The notes beneath the pieces are model-generated. The model was not told the DNA's origin and made no database searches. It saw only the letters and a list, made by a program, of their open reading frames with translations. Made by a program: the position numbers and the translations under genes. This document shows, in pieces, positions 35,530 to 46,700 of a DNA stretch of 64,000 nucleotides (its first letter is position 1; every line of letters starts with the position of its first letter). Source of the DNA: Acidobacteriota bacterium (lineage in GTDB: Bacteria; Acidobacteriota; Blastocatellia; Pyrinomonadales; Pyrinomonadaceae); assembly GCA_019639195.1 (NCBI GenBank), contig JAHBSI010000003.1:1-64000 (forward strand), read 5' to 3'.

Positions 35530-36702
35530 ATGACACAGAGAAAGATCACTATCTTTGACACCACGCTGCGTGACGGTGAGCAGTCGCCGGGATGTTCGAT
35601 GTATCTTGAGGAAAAGATCTCAATGGCGCGTCAGCTGGAAAAGCTTGGGGTTGACGTAATTGAGGCTGGGTTTCCTTTTGCTTCAGAAGGCGACTTCGCG
35701 TCGGTCGCGGCCGTTGCCGAGGCCTGCCGAGATACGGTCGTTGCCGGACTTTGCCGAACCGTACCTTCTGATATCGAACGTGCGGCCGAAGCCCTCAAGA
35801 ATGCGGCCAGCCCGCGGATCCATACCTTTGTAGCGACATCGGACATTCACCTCGAGTACAAGCTCAAAAAGACGCGTGCCGAAGTGATCGAGATGACCGC
35901 GAGGGCCGTTTCTAAAGCTCGCGAATACGTTGATGACGTTGAATTTTCCGCCGAGGATGCTACGCGAAGCGATGTGGATTTCCTCTGTCAGGTCTTTGAA
36001 ACGGCGGTCGAGTGCGGTGCGACAACGCTCAACGTTCCTGACACTGTCGGCTATACGCTTCCCGGCGAATTCGCCGAGCTGGTGAAGGCCGTTAAAGAGC
36101 GCGTTGTTCGTGATCGAGACGTAAAGATCAGCGTCCATTGCCACAATGATCTTGGCCTCGCGGTTGCGAACAGCATCGCGGCCATTGATGCCGGAGCGTC
36201 TCAGGTCGAATGCACCATCAACGGGATCGGCGAACGTGCGGGAAACGCATCTCTCGAAGAACTCATAATGATCATGGCGGTACGCGGTGACCGAATGCCG
36301 TATCGCCACAATATCGACACGACCCAGCTCTATCCGTCGAGTCAGCTTCTATCGTCGATAGTGAGCTTTGGAGTACAGCCGAATAAGGCGATCGTCGGGC
36401 GAAATGCATTTGCACACGAAGCCGGCATTCATCAGCACGGCGTTCTCTCAAATCCGCTTTGCTACGAGATCATGACCCCGGAATCGGTTGGTGTCCCGCG
36501 AAACAGCATTGTTCTTGGCAAACACTCTGGACGGCATGCTCTCATCGCCCGTTACGAAGATCTCGGGATAAGCCTTGATGGCGAGGAGATCGCTGAGGTG
36601 TATGATCGGTTTGTCGCGCTCGCCGATCGAAAGAAGAATGTTTACGACCAGGACCTGCTGGCGATAATGCCGGCAAGCCGGCCGTCTGCTATTGCAGCCT
36701 GA
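35530..36702 (+). CDS. leuA: 2-isopropylmalate synthase, short form without regulatory domain
   Basis: 390 residues. Catalytic TIM barrel: '[20 protein letters not shown]', metal-binding '[20 protein letters not shown]' (translated as [10 protein letters not shown]), '[17 protein letters not shown]' and '[17 protein letters not shown]'. It condenses acetyl-CoA with 2-oxoisovalerate, the first step of leucine synthesis. Typical LeuA has about 510 residues with a C-terminal leucine-binding domain; this one stops after the linker subdomain (at ASRPSAIAA), so leucine feedback through that domain is not possible. GGAGG lies 5 bases before the ATG. It is first in leuABCD. Confidence 0.9.
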   Translation: MTQRKITIFDTTLRDGEQSPGCSMYLEEKISMARQLEKLGVDVIEAGFPFASEGDFASVAAVAEACRDTVVAGLCRTVPSDIERAAEALKNAASPRIHTFVATSDIHLEYKLKKTRAEVIEMTARAVSKAREYVDDVEFSAEDATRSDVDFLCQVFETAVECGATTLNVPDTVGYTLPGEFAELVKAVKERVVRDRDVKISVHCHNDLGLAVANSIAAIDAGASQVECTINGIGERAGNASLEELIMIMAVRGDRMPYRHNIDTTQLYPSSQLLSSIVSFGVQPNKAIVGRNAFAHEAGIHQHGVLSNPLCYEIMTPESVGVPRNSIVLGKHSGRHALIARYEDLGISLDGEEIAEVYDRFVALADRKKNVYDQDLLAIMPASRPSAIAA

Positions 36703-36711
36703 GAAAGAATT

Positions 36712-37806
36712 ATGCAGATAACTGTATTGCCCGGTGACGGTATCGGCCCGGAAGTTTGTTCACAAGCCCTCTTTGTACTTAAAGAGGTCGCGGCCGCGAA
36801 CGGACTTTCGATAGAAACAGAGGAACATCTGATCGGCGGCAGGGCGATCAGAGAGACCGGTTCGCCGTTCCCGCAGGCAACAGAGGCGGCGTGCAAGGCG
36901 AGCGACGCCGTCTTGTTGGGCTCGGTCGGCGACCCCGAATTCGATCATCTGACCCCGTCCGAACGACCCGAGATCGGGTTGCTGAAACTCCGAAAGGCAT
37001 TGGGCGGCTTTGCAAATCTCCGTCCCGCCGCGGCAGTTCCGGCATTGATCGATTCGTCGCCGCTTCGCCGCGAGGTCTTCGAGGGAACGGATCTGCTGAT
37101 CGTCCGGGAGCTTCTTGGCGGCCTATATTTTGGGCAGCCGCGGGGTTTTGCAGCCGACAAAGGCGAGGCAGTCAATACGATGCGGTATTCTGCGGCAGAG
37201 GTCGAAAGGGTCGCGAGAGTAGCGTTCGATGCGGCGAGAGGCCGCAGAAAGAGACTTACCTCGGTGGACAAGGCGAATGTTCTGGAAACTTCGCAGCTCT
37301 GGCGAAAGGTTGTCGATCGGGTCGCGGCAGAATATCCGGAGGTCGAGGTCGAGCATCTATTTGTTGATGCGTGTGCGATGCACCTTGTCACGGATCCGAC
37401 TCGTTTCGACGTTATTCTTACGGAGAACCTCTTTGGCGACATTTTGAGCGACGAGGCTGCGGTGCTTACGGGCTCGCTCGGAATGCTCGCTTCGGCAACG
37501 GTCGGTGGAAACGTCGATCTTTACGAACCGGTTCACGGATCGGCTCCCGACATCGCGGGCAAGAATATCGCAAATCCCCTCGGTGCGATCGCGTCTGCCG
37601 CAATGCTTCTTCGTTACACCGGACGCTGCGAGAAGGCGGCCGCTTCAATTGAGGCGGCGATCAACAAGGTTCTCGAAGAAGGCTATAGGACCGCAGACCT
37701 CGCCGACGCGAATTCGACGGTCGTCTCCACCGAGGAGATGGGACGGCTTGTTGCCGAAAGGGCTTTGTCCGCGACCGAACCGATCACGGCTTCAAACGCA
37801 GCATAA
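36712..37806 (+). CDS. leuB: 3-isopropylmalate dehydrogenase
   Basis: 364 residues, full length. '[20 protein letters not shown]', '[19 protein letters not shown]' (with the substrate arginine), '[20 protein letters not shown]' and the NAD-site '[20 protein letters not shown]' are all present. It oxidatively decarboxylates 3-isopropylmalate. It is 9 bases after leuA; its stop overlaps the leuC ATG by one base. Confidence 0.97.
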   Translation: MQITVLPGDGIGPEVCSQALFVLKEVAAANGLSIETEEHLIGGRAIRETGSPFPQATEAACKASDAVLLGSVGDPEFDHLTPSERPEIGLLKLRKALGGFANLRPAAAVPALIDSSPLRREVFEGTDLLIVRELLGGLYFGQPRGFAADKGEAVNTMRYSAAEVERVARVAFDAARGRRKRLTSVDKANVLETSQLWRKVVDRVAAEYPEVEVEHLFVDACAMHLVTDPTRFDVILTENLFGDILSDEAAVLTGSLGMLASATVGGNVDLYEPVHGSAPDIAGKNIANPLGAIASAAMLLRYTGRCEKAAASIEAAINKVLEEGYRTADLADANSTVVSTEEMGRLVAERALSATEPITASNAA

Positions 37807-39212
37807 TGAGTACGCTTTACGACAAGATCTGGGATCGTCATCTCGTCCATCAAGAGGAAGGTAAGCCCGCCCTGATCTACATCGACCTGCACCTCATCCA
37901 TGAGGTCACGAGCCCGCAGGCGTTTGAGGGTCTTCGGCTTGCCGGCCGAAGCCTTCGCCGGCCTGACCGAACATTTGCGACCATCGATCATGCGATACCG
38001 ACGATCAACCGCAACTTGCCGTTCAAGGATCCGATCGCTGCGCAGCAAGTCGCGACCTTGCGTGACAACTGCCGCGAATTTGGGGTCAAACTTTACGATC
38101 TCGACCGTGTCGAGCAGGGAATTATTCACGTATTCGGACCCGAACAAGGCCTGACGCATCCGGGAATGACGATCGTTTGCGGCGACTCGCACACCTCGAC
38201 GCATGGTGCATTCGGTGCCCTCGCGTTCGGCATCGGCACAAGCGAGGTCGAACACGTTTTTGCCACACAATGTCTTCAGCAGGCGCGTTCTAAGAACTTT
38301 AGGATCAATGTTGAAGGCGAGCTGCCTTTTGGTGTGACGGCAAAGGACGTCATCCTCGGGATAATAAATCAGATCGGCATGGGCGGAGCGACCGGGCATG
38401 TCATTGAATATACCGGTTCTGCGATCCGCGGGCTTTCAATGGAAGGCCGCATGACCGTCTGTAATATGAGCATCGAGGGAGGTGCTCGGGCCGGCCTGAT
38501 CGCACCCGACGAGACGACGTTCGAATATCTCAAAGGCCGTCCATTTGCCCCGAAAGGCGAGGCTTGGGAGAAAGCCGTCGATGATTGGAGCGGGCTTGCG
38601 ACAGACGAAGATGCCGCGTTCGATAAATTCGCTGAGATCGATGCGAATTCCCTCGAGCCGTTTGTGACCTGGGGAACTTCGCCCGATATGTCCGTCAAGA
38701 TCACCGGCGCAGTGCCTGAGCTTTCGGACGCACGCGACAGCGGCGAAGCGAGCTCTTTTGAACGGATGTACGAGTATATGGGCCTTGAGCCCGCAACTCC
38801 GATCGAGAAGATCGGGATCGACCGGGCATTCATCGGTTCGTGCACAAACGCCCGGATCGAAGACCTGCGTGCGGCGGCAAAGGTGGCGAAGGGATATAAA
38901 GTAAGCAGCGGCGTCAATGCGATGGTCGTTCCGGGGTCGATGCAGATCAAGCAGCAGGCGGAGGAAGAAGGGATCGCGGAGATCCTGACCGACGCCGGGT
39001 TCGAATGGCGCGATGCCGGCTGTTCGATGTGTCTGGCAATGAACGAGGATGTTCTGGCGCCCGGTGAACGGTGTGCTTCGACCAGCAATCGAAATTTCGA
39101 AGGGCGCCAGGGACGAGGCGGCAGAACTCACCTCGTGTCGCCGACGATGGCAGCGGCTGCGGCGATAGCAGGGCATTTTGTTGATGTTCGCGACTGGAAA
39201 TTCAAAAGCTAG
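37806..39212 (+). CDS. leuC: 3-isopropylmalate dehydratase large subunit
   Basis: 468 residues. '[20 protein letters not shown]' and the [4Fe-4S] cysteines in that motif, in [13 protein letters not shown] and in '[20 protein letters not shown]' mark a complete LeuC aconitase-type domain. With LeuD it interconverts 2- and 3-isopropylmalate. Its TAG stop shares a base with the leuD GTG. Confidence 0.97.
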   Translation: MSTLYDKIWDRHLVHQEEGKPALIYIDLHLIHEVTSPQAFEGLRLAGRSLRRPDRTFATIDHAIPTINRNLPFKDPIAAQQVATLRDNCREFGVKLYDLDRVEQGIIHVFGPEQGLTHPGMTIVCGDSHTSTHGAFGALAFGIGTSEVEHVFATQCLQQARSKNFRINVEGELPFGVTAKDVILGIINQIGMGGATGHVIEYTGSAIRGLSMEGRMTVCNMSIEGGARAGLIAPDETTFEYLKGRPFAPKGEAWEKAVDDWSGLATDEDAAFDKFAEIDANSLEPFVTWGTSPDMSVKITGAVPELSDARDSGEASSFERMYEYMGLEPATPIEKIGIDRAFIGSCTNARIEDLRAAAKVAKGYKVSSGVNAMVVPGSMQIKQQAEEEGIAEILTDAGFEWRDAGCSMCLAMNEDVLAPGERCASTSNRNFEGRQGRGGRTHLVSPTMAAAAAIAGHFVDVRDWKFKS

Positions 39213-39802
39213 TGGATAAATTCGTAACATTTAGAGGGACCGTCGCGCCGTTATTCCGGGCGAATATCGACACGGACCAGATCATTCCAAAGCAATTCCT
39301 CACGCGGATAGAGCGGACCGGATACGGCGCGTTTCTTTTCAACGACTGGCGGTTTAACCCCGATGGCTCGAAGAAGGCGGATTTCGTGTTGAACGATGAC
39401 CGCTTTTCCGGGGCCTCGATCCTTGTTGCCGGGCCGAATTTCGGATGTGGTTCCTCCCGCGAACATGCCGCATGGTCGATCCTGGACCACGGTTTCAAGG
39501 TCGTGATCGCACCAAGCTTTGGCGACATCTTTTATAGCAACAGCCTAAAGAACGGCTTGCTGCCGATACGCCTCGACAATTTCCTTGTTGAAGAGCTGGC
39601 CGCGAGGGCTGAGGGAAGTGCGGCCCTCCAACTCACGATCGACCTCGAAGATCGCCTCGTTTCAGACGATAAAGGACGTCTTGCGGCCTTCGAGATCGAC
39701 GATTTTCGCCGATATTGCCTCATCAACGGCCTTGATGATATTGGGCTGACGCTCCAGCACGAAGATAGAATCTCGGCTTTTGAGGCAAAGATGGGCCGCT
39801 GA
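39212..39802 (+). CDS. leuD: 3-isopropylmalate dehydratase small subunit
   Basis: 196 residues from a GTG that overlaps the leuC stop. The swivelling-domain motifs 'ANIDTDQIIPKQFLTRIERT' and 'FGCGSSREHAAWSILDHGFK' are intact. It completes the LeuCD enzyme; all four leucine-specific steps are therefore encoded in one operon apart from the final transamination. Confidence 0.96.
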   Translation: MDKFVTFRGTVAPLFRANIDTDQIIPKQFLTRIERTGYGAFLFNDWRFNPDGSKKADFVLNDDRFSGASILVAGPNFGCGSSREHAAWSILDHGFKVVIAPSFGDIFYSNSLKNGLLPIRLDNFLVEELAARAEGSAALQLTIDLEDRLVSDDKGRLAAFEIDDFRRYCLINGLDDIGLTLQHEDRISAFEAKMGR

Positions 39803-39869
39803 GGCTTCGTGCATTAGCTCACCGGCCAAAGAATAGGGTAAAATAAGCCATTTAGAGTACCACTCGAAT

Positions 39870-41000
39870 ATGGGCTTTTCTACCATTGCGATCCACGCCG
39901 GCAATGATCCGGACCCAGCGACCGGAGCTGTTAGCGTCCCGATCTACCAGACATCAACCTTTGCACAGGAAGCTCTTGGCGTTAACAAGGGCTATGAGTA
40001 CGCGCGGACCAAGAATCCGACGCGAACGGCCCTTGAGCAGAATATTGCTGCGCTTGAGGGGGCCAAATACGGCTTTGCTTTCGCTTCCGGCATGGCGGCG
40101 ATCGACGCGACCTTGAGGCTCCTGAAGAGCGGCGACCACGTCATTCTCGGCGACAACACCTACGGCGGCACATTTCGCCTTTTTAACCGAATTCTTTCGA
40201 ATTACGGCATCGAGTTCGATCTCGTTAATACATCGGATGCCGCAAACCTCGAGCCCGCATTCAAGCCGAACACAAAGATGGTGTTTGTCGAGACGCCGAC
40301 AAACCCGGTGATGAGCGTCACCGACCTTGCAGCGGTTTCTGAGATCGCGCATGCCCGCGGAGCAAGGGTCGTTTGTGACAACACGTTCCTTTCGCCGTAT
40401 TTTCAGCGGCCGATCGAGCACGGTGTTGACATCGTCGTCCATTCGACGACCAAATATCTGAACGGCCATTCGGACAGCGTGGGCGGTTTTGTTGCGTTAA
40501 ACGATGAAAAGGACGCCGAATGGATCGGTTTCGTCCAGAATAGTGCCGGAGCGATACTCTCGCCCTTCGATTCGTTCCTTGTTTTGAGGGGCACAAAGAC
40601 CCTTGCGGTGCGAATGGAGGCCCACGACAAGAACGGGAGAACGGTCGCGAACTTCCTTGCGGAGCATCCGCGCGTCCAGACCGTGTATTATCCTGGCCTG
40701 ACGTCGCACCCGCAGCACGAGATCGCAAAACGCCAGCAGAGCGGATTCGGCGGAATGGTCTCGTTTGAGACAGGATCTCTGGATAACGCAAAAAAAGTTT
40801 TGAGCTCCGTCAAGCTATGTACTCTCGGCGAAAGTCTCGGCGGTGTCGAGAGCTTGATCTGCCACCCGGCGTCGATGACCCACGCCGCCGTACCGGCCGA
40901 ACGGCGTGCGGCATTGGGCCTTACGGACGGACTCGTACGTATTTCGGTAGGTATAGAAGACATCGAAGACATCCTGAACGATCTCGATCAGGCATTATAG
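39870..41000 (+). CDS. Cys/Met metabolism PLP enzyme (cystathionine gamma-synthase/lyase type)
   Basis: 376 residues. N-terminal 'STIAIHAGNDPDPATGAVSV', 'YEYARTKNPTRTALEQNIAA', and the PLP lysine in 'VHSTTKYLNGHSDSVGGFVA'. The C-terminal 'GGVESLICHPASMTHAAVP' is typical. It could be cystathionine gamma-synthase, gamma-lyase or O-acetyl-homoserine sulfhydrylase; sequence by eye does not separate them. It lies 67 bases after leuD, no terminator seen, and 10 bases before the PP2C gene. Confidence 0.9.
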   Translation: MGFSTIAIHAGNDPDPATGAVSVPIYQTSTFAQEALGVNKGYEYARTKNPTRTALEQNIAALEGAKYGFAFASGMAAIDATLRLLKSGDHVILGDNTYGGTFRLFNRILSNYGIEFDLVNTSDAANLEPAFKPNTKMVFVETPTNPVMSVTDLAAVSEIAHARGARVVCDNTFLSPYFQRPIEHGVDIVVHSTTKYLNGHSDSVGGFVALNDEKDAEWIGFVQNSAGAILSPFDSFLVLRGTKTLAVRMEAHDKNGRTVANFLAEHPRVQTVYYPGLTSHPQHEIAKRQQSGFGGMVSFETGSLDNAKKVLSSVKLCTLGESLGGVESLICHPASMTHAAVPAERRAALGLTDGLVRISVGIEDIEDILNDLDQAL

Positions 41001-41010
41001 TTAGCAAATT

Positions 41011-41949
41011 ATGTTCATTGTTGAGGTTCATGCGACATCGCATATTGGGCGTGTCCGCAAGGGCAATGAGGACAACTATCTTGTCCTCTCTGTAACGGAT
41101 ACCAAACGCTGGACCGGTTCACAGGATGACGGCGAATTCATTATCGAATCGCAGAAATTGGCCGTTGACGACAACGGCGTGGTCGTTGCTGTCTCTGATG
41201 GTATGGGCGGTGCCCTGGCCGGCGAGGTTGCAAGCACGATGGCGGTCGAGACGGTCAGCGAACGGATCATGGAAGATGATTCCGACAAGACCTTAACGCC
41301 TGAGGAACACGACTATTTTCTAGTCTCCAAACTCTACAATGCCACGGTTTACGCTAACTACCTGATCCATAATCAAGGCCGTACCGACCCGCAATATCAG
41401 GGAATGGGGGCCACGTTTACGGGTATTGCTGTCTCGCCTAAATTTGCGGATATCGTACAGGTGGGCGACAGCCGTGCATATCTGGTCCGCAACGGGAAGA
41501 TCTATCAGGTGACGAAGGATCAGTCGCTTGTTCAGCAGCTTATCGACACGCAGCAAATATCGCCCGAAGAAGCAGAATCACACAATCTAAAGAACGTGAT
41601 CCTTCAGGCTCTCGGTGCTCAAAGCGAGATATATCCGATCTCGGCCCGTGTTGAACCGCATCGGAACGACGTATTCCTGATCTGTAGCGATGGCCTGTCA
41701 AACAAGGTTTCGGCGGCGAATATGCAGCGGATCGTCGAGAAGAATATCGACTCTCTTGAGCAAGCTTGTGCGGAATTGATCCGAGAGGCGAATGCCAATG
41801 GCGGTGAGGATAATATAACCGTGATTCTGGCGAAATTTACCGGCGAGAGTCTTCCCGAACCCAAAGGCGAAGAACTCGAGCTCGAGCTCCTTGATCTTGG
41901 CGGCATTCACGATACGGCCGACCAGGAGGACACGGCCGAGATCCTTTAG
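41011..41949 (+). CDS. PP2C-type Ser/Thr protein phosphatase
   Basis: 312 residues. The PP2C metal motifs are seen: 'GRVRKGNEDNYLVLS', 'AVSDGMGGALAGEVAS', 'VQVGDSRAYLVRNGKIYQVT', 'FLICSDGLSNKVS' and 'ANGGEDNITVILAKF'. A polar insertion (about 30-50) and an acidic C-terminal tail (about 280-312) are extra. It is a cytoplasmic Mn2+/Mg2+ phosphatase, likely the counterpart of a Hanks-type kinase encoded elsewhere. It converges with the nfeD-like gene, overlapping by 4 bases. Confidence 0.92.
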   Translation: MFIVEVHATSHIGRVRKGNEDNYLVLSVTDTKRWTGSQDDGEFIIESQKLAVDDNGVVVAVSDGMGGALAGEVASTMAVETVSERIMEDDSDKTLTPEEHDYFLVSKLYNATVYANYLIHNQGRTDPQYQGMGATFTGIAVSPKFADIVQVGDSRAYLVRNGKIYQVTKDQSLVQQLIDTQQISPEEAESHNLKNVILQALGAQSEIYPISARVEPHRNDVFLICSDGLSNKVSAANMQRIVEKNIDSLEQACAELIREANANGGEDNITVILAKFTGESLPEPKGEELELELLDLGGIHDTADQEDTAEIL

Positions 41950-42422
41950 CCTTGGCGCCAATCCGGCAAGGCGTCCGTCCTTCGGCGGACATATAGCGAC
42001 GAACCCCGAACTTCCACCACCTCGACCTTTTCGCCTTCATTGAAGGACGTATTTTCGTCGATAGGAAATGCCGTCCAGGTCGAACCAAATACCTTCACAG
42101 CTGTTTCATTCAGCGGGCCGCCGCTGTTTCCTACGACCGTGCCGATCTGGCCCGGAAGGGAATCGATGCCCATCTTTACGCGGTCCGAGTCGCCGTGCGA
42201 GAAATAGTCGGCGAAGATCCGGCGTGACATTACGACCATCAGGACCGAAGAGAACAAGAAGAGAAGCACCTGAACAAGGAACGGAGCACCAAAAAATGCC
42301 GCGATTCCGGCGGCGAATGCTCCCAATCCGAACCAAAAAAGCACGAATCCGAGCGTAAAGATCTCCGCCACGATAAACGCCGCTCCGACCAATAGCCACA
42401 AAAGCCAAACGTAACTTTCCAT
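41946..42422 (-). CDS. NfeD-like membrane protein
   Basis: 158 residues from the ATG at 42422. Two or three helices (about 3-75) are followed by a C-terminal OB-fold-like domain ('GQIGTVVGNSGGPLNETAVK', 'FNEGEKVEVVEVRGSSLYVR'), the short NfeD form. NfeD proteins usually pair with stomatin-like proteins; none is adjacent. The longer frame to 42551 is rejected because a strong GGGAGGAG lies just upstream of this ATG. Confidence 0.85.
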   Translation of the reverse strand: MESYVWLLWLLVGAAFIVAEIFTLGFVLFWFGLGAFAAGIAAFFGAPFLVQVLLFLFSSVLMVVMSRRIFADYFSHGDSDRVKMGIDSLPGQIGTVVGNSGGPLNETAVKVFGSTWTAFPIDENTSFNEGEKVEVVEVRGSSLYVRRRTDALPDWRQG

Positions 42423-42425
42423 TCT

Positions 42426-42448
42426 CTTTTCGGACTCCTCCCGAAAAG
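42426..42448 (-). promoter_or_regulatory. Hairpin presenting the nfeD Shine-Dalgarno in its loop
   Basis: CTTTTCGG / CCGAAAAG forms a perfect 8-bp stem around a 7-base loop that on the minus strand reads GAGGAGT. The ribosome-binding site of the nfeD-like gene is thus in the loop, with the ATG a few bases after the stem. Confidence 0.45.
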
Positions 42449-42575
42449 GATAGCATTGCCCGCTCAAATGTTGCGACGCCATACGACAGATGTTCGCAAA
42501 TGGGGCATAATTTCGATAAAATTCAGCTTGCAGATATCGCTTGTCGAACAAAACTGGGCAGAAAATAAAGTAAAA

Positions 42576-43703
42576 ATGCCGCTTTCAACGATCGAAGAGG
42601 CCGTCGAAGACATTCGCGACGGCAAAATGATCATCATTGTCGATGATGAGGACCGTGAAAACGAGGGCGACCTCGTTTGCGCGGCCGAAAAGGTTACGCC
42701 GGAGATCATCAGCTTTATGGCGGTGCACGGCCGCGGTTTGATATGTCTGCCGCTGACTGAAGAGCGTTGCGAAGAGCTGCAGCTCTTTCCGCAAACAGCC
42801 GAAAATACGTCGAGCCTCGGGACGGCATTCACGGTCTCGATCGAGGCACGCGAAGGCGTAACTACGGGCATCTCTGCGGCCGACAGAGCCCATACGATCC
42901 TGACGGCCGTGGACAAGAAAACGCGGGCCGCCGATCTGGCGCGTCCCGGGCACGTCTTTCCGCTTCGAGCAAAACGCGGCGGTGTTCTCGTGCGGATCGG
43001 CCAGACAGAGGCGAGCGTTGATATGTCGCGAATTGCCGGCCTCGATCCGTCCGCGGTCATTTGCGAAATAATGAATGACGACGGCACGATGGCACGGATG
43101 CCCGACCTCGAGGTCTTTGCCGAAAAGCACGGCCTGAAGATCGTCTCCGTTGCCGACCTCGTTCGCTATCGCATCGCAAAAGAGAGCCTTGTGCGGCGTG
43201 TGATCGAAACGGACCTTCCATCGGAAGACGGCCTTTGGCACGTAACTGTCTTTGAGAACGTGATGAACGGCGAAATGCACATCGCCTTCGTGCTCGGCGA
43301 CGTTTCCGATGCAACGGCACCGCCGCTCGTTCGCGTCCAAACGGAGAACGTGACGTTCGCAATGTTCGGATCGTACGTCGGCGAGGCATCCGCGGCGATG
43401 AGGTCGTCGATAAAAGCGATCACGGACGAGGGACGCGGCGTTATTCTTTACTTACGTCAGCGAGAGAACAATCTTGACCTCGTAGATCAGCTAAAAACAT
43501 ATAAGCTGATGCACGAAGAGGGACTCGATTTCTCCGCGGCAAAAGCTATAACCGGTTACGGTAAGACACACGATTATGGCGTCGGTGCTCAGATCCTCAA
43601 GGAATTGGGGTTGAAACGCTTCCGGCTGCTCTCGAAGAATCTGCCGCCGCGTTCGGTCGTGGAGGCTTTCGATCTGGAAATTGTCGAAACCGTAAATGTG
43701 TGA
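42576..43703 (+). CDS. DHBP synthase with degenerate GTP cyclohydrolase II domain (RibBX-like)
   Basis: 375 residues from the ATG at 42576. The N-terminal half is an intact 3,4-dihydroxy-2-butanone-4-phosphate synthase: '[20 protein letters not shown]', '[20 protein letters not shown]', '[15 protein letters not shown]' and '[20 protein letters not shown]'. The C-terminal half has the length of GTP cyclohydrolase II but reads '[20 protein letters not shown]' where the zinc-binding cysteines (family ECLTGDxxxSxRCDC) belong: all three are missing. The enzyme is expected to make the four-carbon riboflavin precursor only. No FMN riboswitch was seen upstream. Confidence 0.85.
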   Translation: MPLSTIEEAVEDIRDGKMIIIVDDEDRENEGDLVCAAEKVTPEIISFMAVHGRGLICLPLTEERCEELQLFPQTAENTSSLGTAFTVSIEAREGVTTGISAADRAHTILTAVDKKTRAADLARPGHVFPLRAKRGGVLVRIGQTEASVDMSRIAGLDPSAVICEIMNDDGTMARMPDLEVFAEKHGLKIVSVADLVRYRIAKESLVRRVIETDLPSEDGLWHVTVFENVMNGEMHIAFVLGDVSDATAPPLVRVQTENVTFAMFGSYVGEASAAMRSSIKAITDEGRGVILYLRQRENNLDLVDQLKTYKLMHEEGLDFSAAKAITGYGKTHDYGVGAQILKELGLKRFRLLSKNLPPRSVVEAFDLEIVETVNV

Positions 43704-43712
43704 AGCGTTTTA

Positions 43713-46700
43713 ATGGACGAAGAGGTAGAACGATCCTTACCGCCTGACGATCCGGCACCAGAACCGCCGGCGCGTCCATTCCTGACACGGCGACGCCTGC
43801 TGTTTGGGGTCGGTATAGTTGCGGTCGCGGTCCTTGTCGTCTTCCTTTCCGCCACGATCCTGTATCGCACCGGTTTTTTTGATTCGTATATCAAGGATCA
43901 GCTGACCGCGAAGATGGCCGAGATCGGGATCACGTTCTCGGCGGACAAATTCCGAGTTTCCGCTTCACCGCTTTCCGTCGAACTCCGGAACGCAACCTTC
44001 AACAACGCAACCACCGGCGAGAAACTTTTCTTCATACGCGAAGCCAAACTCGGCCTTACTGTTCTCGATCTTCTGTCGTGGAGTACGAGTCGCGACATTC
44101 GCATCGACTCGACCGACATTGAGGGCGGCGAACTCTGGATCACATTTGACAAGGACGGCCGATCGAACTTCTCCGGACTGCATATGGTCGAAGATCAAAA
44201 AGGTTCGGCGGTGAATTTTCGTTATGAGTCGGTGGCCGTTTCGCTCAAGGATTCGGTAGTTCATTTCGGCGATGTTTCGCGAAACATTGCTGCGGATGCG
44301 AATGAACTTTCGGTTGAGCTAACGCCCGACACAACGGACGGCTCGACCGACGGACTTCGATTCAAGTTCGATCTGAACGCCCGCAACTCAAATTTCGGTT
44401 ACGGCGAGGGCCGCGTGGAGAACATTTCCATTCTCGCGAAAGGCATCGCCGACGAAACACACGCCGAGGTGTCGGACCTGCAGATCTCGTCGCCGATCGG
44501 CGATACCGTCATCTCCGGCACGATCACCGACTGGGCTCATCCGCGTTACGACCTCAACGCCGATTCGTCGCTCGACCTCACACAGCTTTCGCAGATCTTC
44601 GCAACTGGAACGGCACTTCGCGGCGTCGGTAATTTCAAAGGCAAGATCTCAGGCGAAGGAGAAAAATACCGCGTCGAGGGAACAGCTTCGTCCGAAGCTT
44701 TTCGAGCCGCGGGAGTCTATTTGAAGGGTGCGAATATCGCCGCAACGGTCGAAGGCACGAATGCGAATTACACCGCGAATGGGACAGCCATCGCAGAAAT
44801 GCTGACGTTCGACGACTTTCGGCTGGACGTACTTAAACTTGCGGGCAATGTCCGCGGAACCGGGACGGATTTTCGCTGGGTCGGAGAGTTGCAGGCGATC
44901 GCCGCCCGAACGCCTTCGATGACGATCGGCAAACTCTTTCTTGCCGATGCGGTGGCCGAATATCGCGATAAAGAACTCGCCGCATCGGCAGTCAACGGGC
45001 GTGCTCAACGCTTTGCGATCGGCGACACGGAATTCGAAGATCTCCAGGCGAGAGGCCTCAAGGTCGGTTATACGAACGGCGATGTTACGGTGAGTTCGAA
45101 CTCGGCGACGGCGGGCAAATTTTCGACAGAAGATTACTCGATCGGCGGTGTAAAAGGCGGGGCCGTCGATGTTCGTCACCGAAAAGGCCAGACCGACGTC
45201 ACGGTGAACGACCTGCACGCTGCGGATGCGACACTCGGTGATTCGAAGGTCAAGAATCTGACCGCAAAGAAATTTGAATTGACCGACGTTCCTGCCGAAA
45301 CTCGGGTAAAGCTGCAGAATGTTCGAGGTGACGATGTCGCGGTCGCCGGAATGCGGATCAATGGCCTCGAGTCGCCGCTCCTTGAGACGAAGACCGCCGA
45401 CGGAACGACCGTTATCTACTCGGATTCAACGCGTATCGCAAAGCTCGATAGCGACGCGGCAACTCTCGGCAGCCTGAACATCGCCGGCGTTCGCCTTACG
45501 ATTCGGCAAGGCAGGGTCGAGGGCCGGTCGCAGGACATAGATGCGGGCAGCGTCACTCTAAAGAACAGCGATGCTCTCGCGAACGGCGGAAACCTCGAGA
45601 ATGTAAAGCTCGCCCGGCCTGTCTTTATCTTGGAGCCGTCGGGCCGATATCGAGCCTCGGCCGATATGAGCATCGGCGGCGGTGCGTTGGGCAGCATTGC
45701 TCTTGGCGACGGGAAGGCAAAGGTCGTTGTTACCAGCGAGCGTGCAGAACTGAGCGATCTGCACGCGTCGGTGATGAACGGCAGCCTCGACGGACAAGTT
45801 TCGATCGCGTTTCGTAGATCCGGAAATTCGACGGTCGATACAAACTTCACGGGTCTTGATCTTTCGAAACTGGCCGCGATCCAGAGCGGCCGCGTGATCC
45901 CGCTTGAGGGTAGCACCAATGGCAGCGTTCACTTGACCTTCGCAGGCACGAATTTTCGTGCGTCGAGCGGCACCGTCGAAGCCACGATCGCTGCGACCGC
46001 CGGATCTGACGCGGACGACAAGCTTCCGATCAGCGGAAGGATCGATCTTGCGGCAACGGACGGGCTGTTTCGCATAAACGAGGCGAATTTTCAGACGGAC
46101 AAGAGCCGGCTGAATGCCACAGGACAGTTCGATCTTTCGACGGATAATTCAGACCTCGCCGTGAAACTTTCTTCAAGCGATGCATCGGAGATCACAAAGC
46201 TCGTCCACGTAACCGGTGCCTTTCCCGCACTCGAAACGCAGCTTGACAGTATGCAGGCCGAGATCGGCGGCAGCCTCGCATTCGACGGCCATCTGTCCGG
46301 AGCCTTTCTCGACCCTGACATCAATGGCAAAGCGTCGATCGAGCGTGTCGCCCTTCGCGGGCGTACCGTCGGCAGTGTTTCTTCTGATCTCATCGTTTCC
46401 GCCGATGGGTTTAAGCTCGAGAATGGAAGATTGACGGAACCGGGCGGCGGCTTTGCGAACTTCGATGTGACGATCCCGTCTTACGGCAGCAATAACACGA
46501 CGGTAAATGCAGATCTAACGAATATCAACGCCGGGAATCTGCTCGCTGCGTTACCGATCGATCTGCCGGCGCGTATCAAGGATCTAAGCGGCAGCACGTC
46601 CGGCAGAGTGAGCATAAACGGCCTGCCGAATGCCGCGACCGGCGATATCGACCTGTCTGCGGACAACGGACTTGTCGCCGGGCAGAACTTTGATTCGTTG

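Noticed and set aside
42450..42575. FMN riboswitch before the RibB gene
   Set aside because: None of the conserved FMN-element segments was found in the space before the start; only the nfeD hairpin is present.
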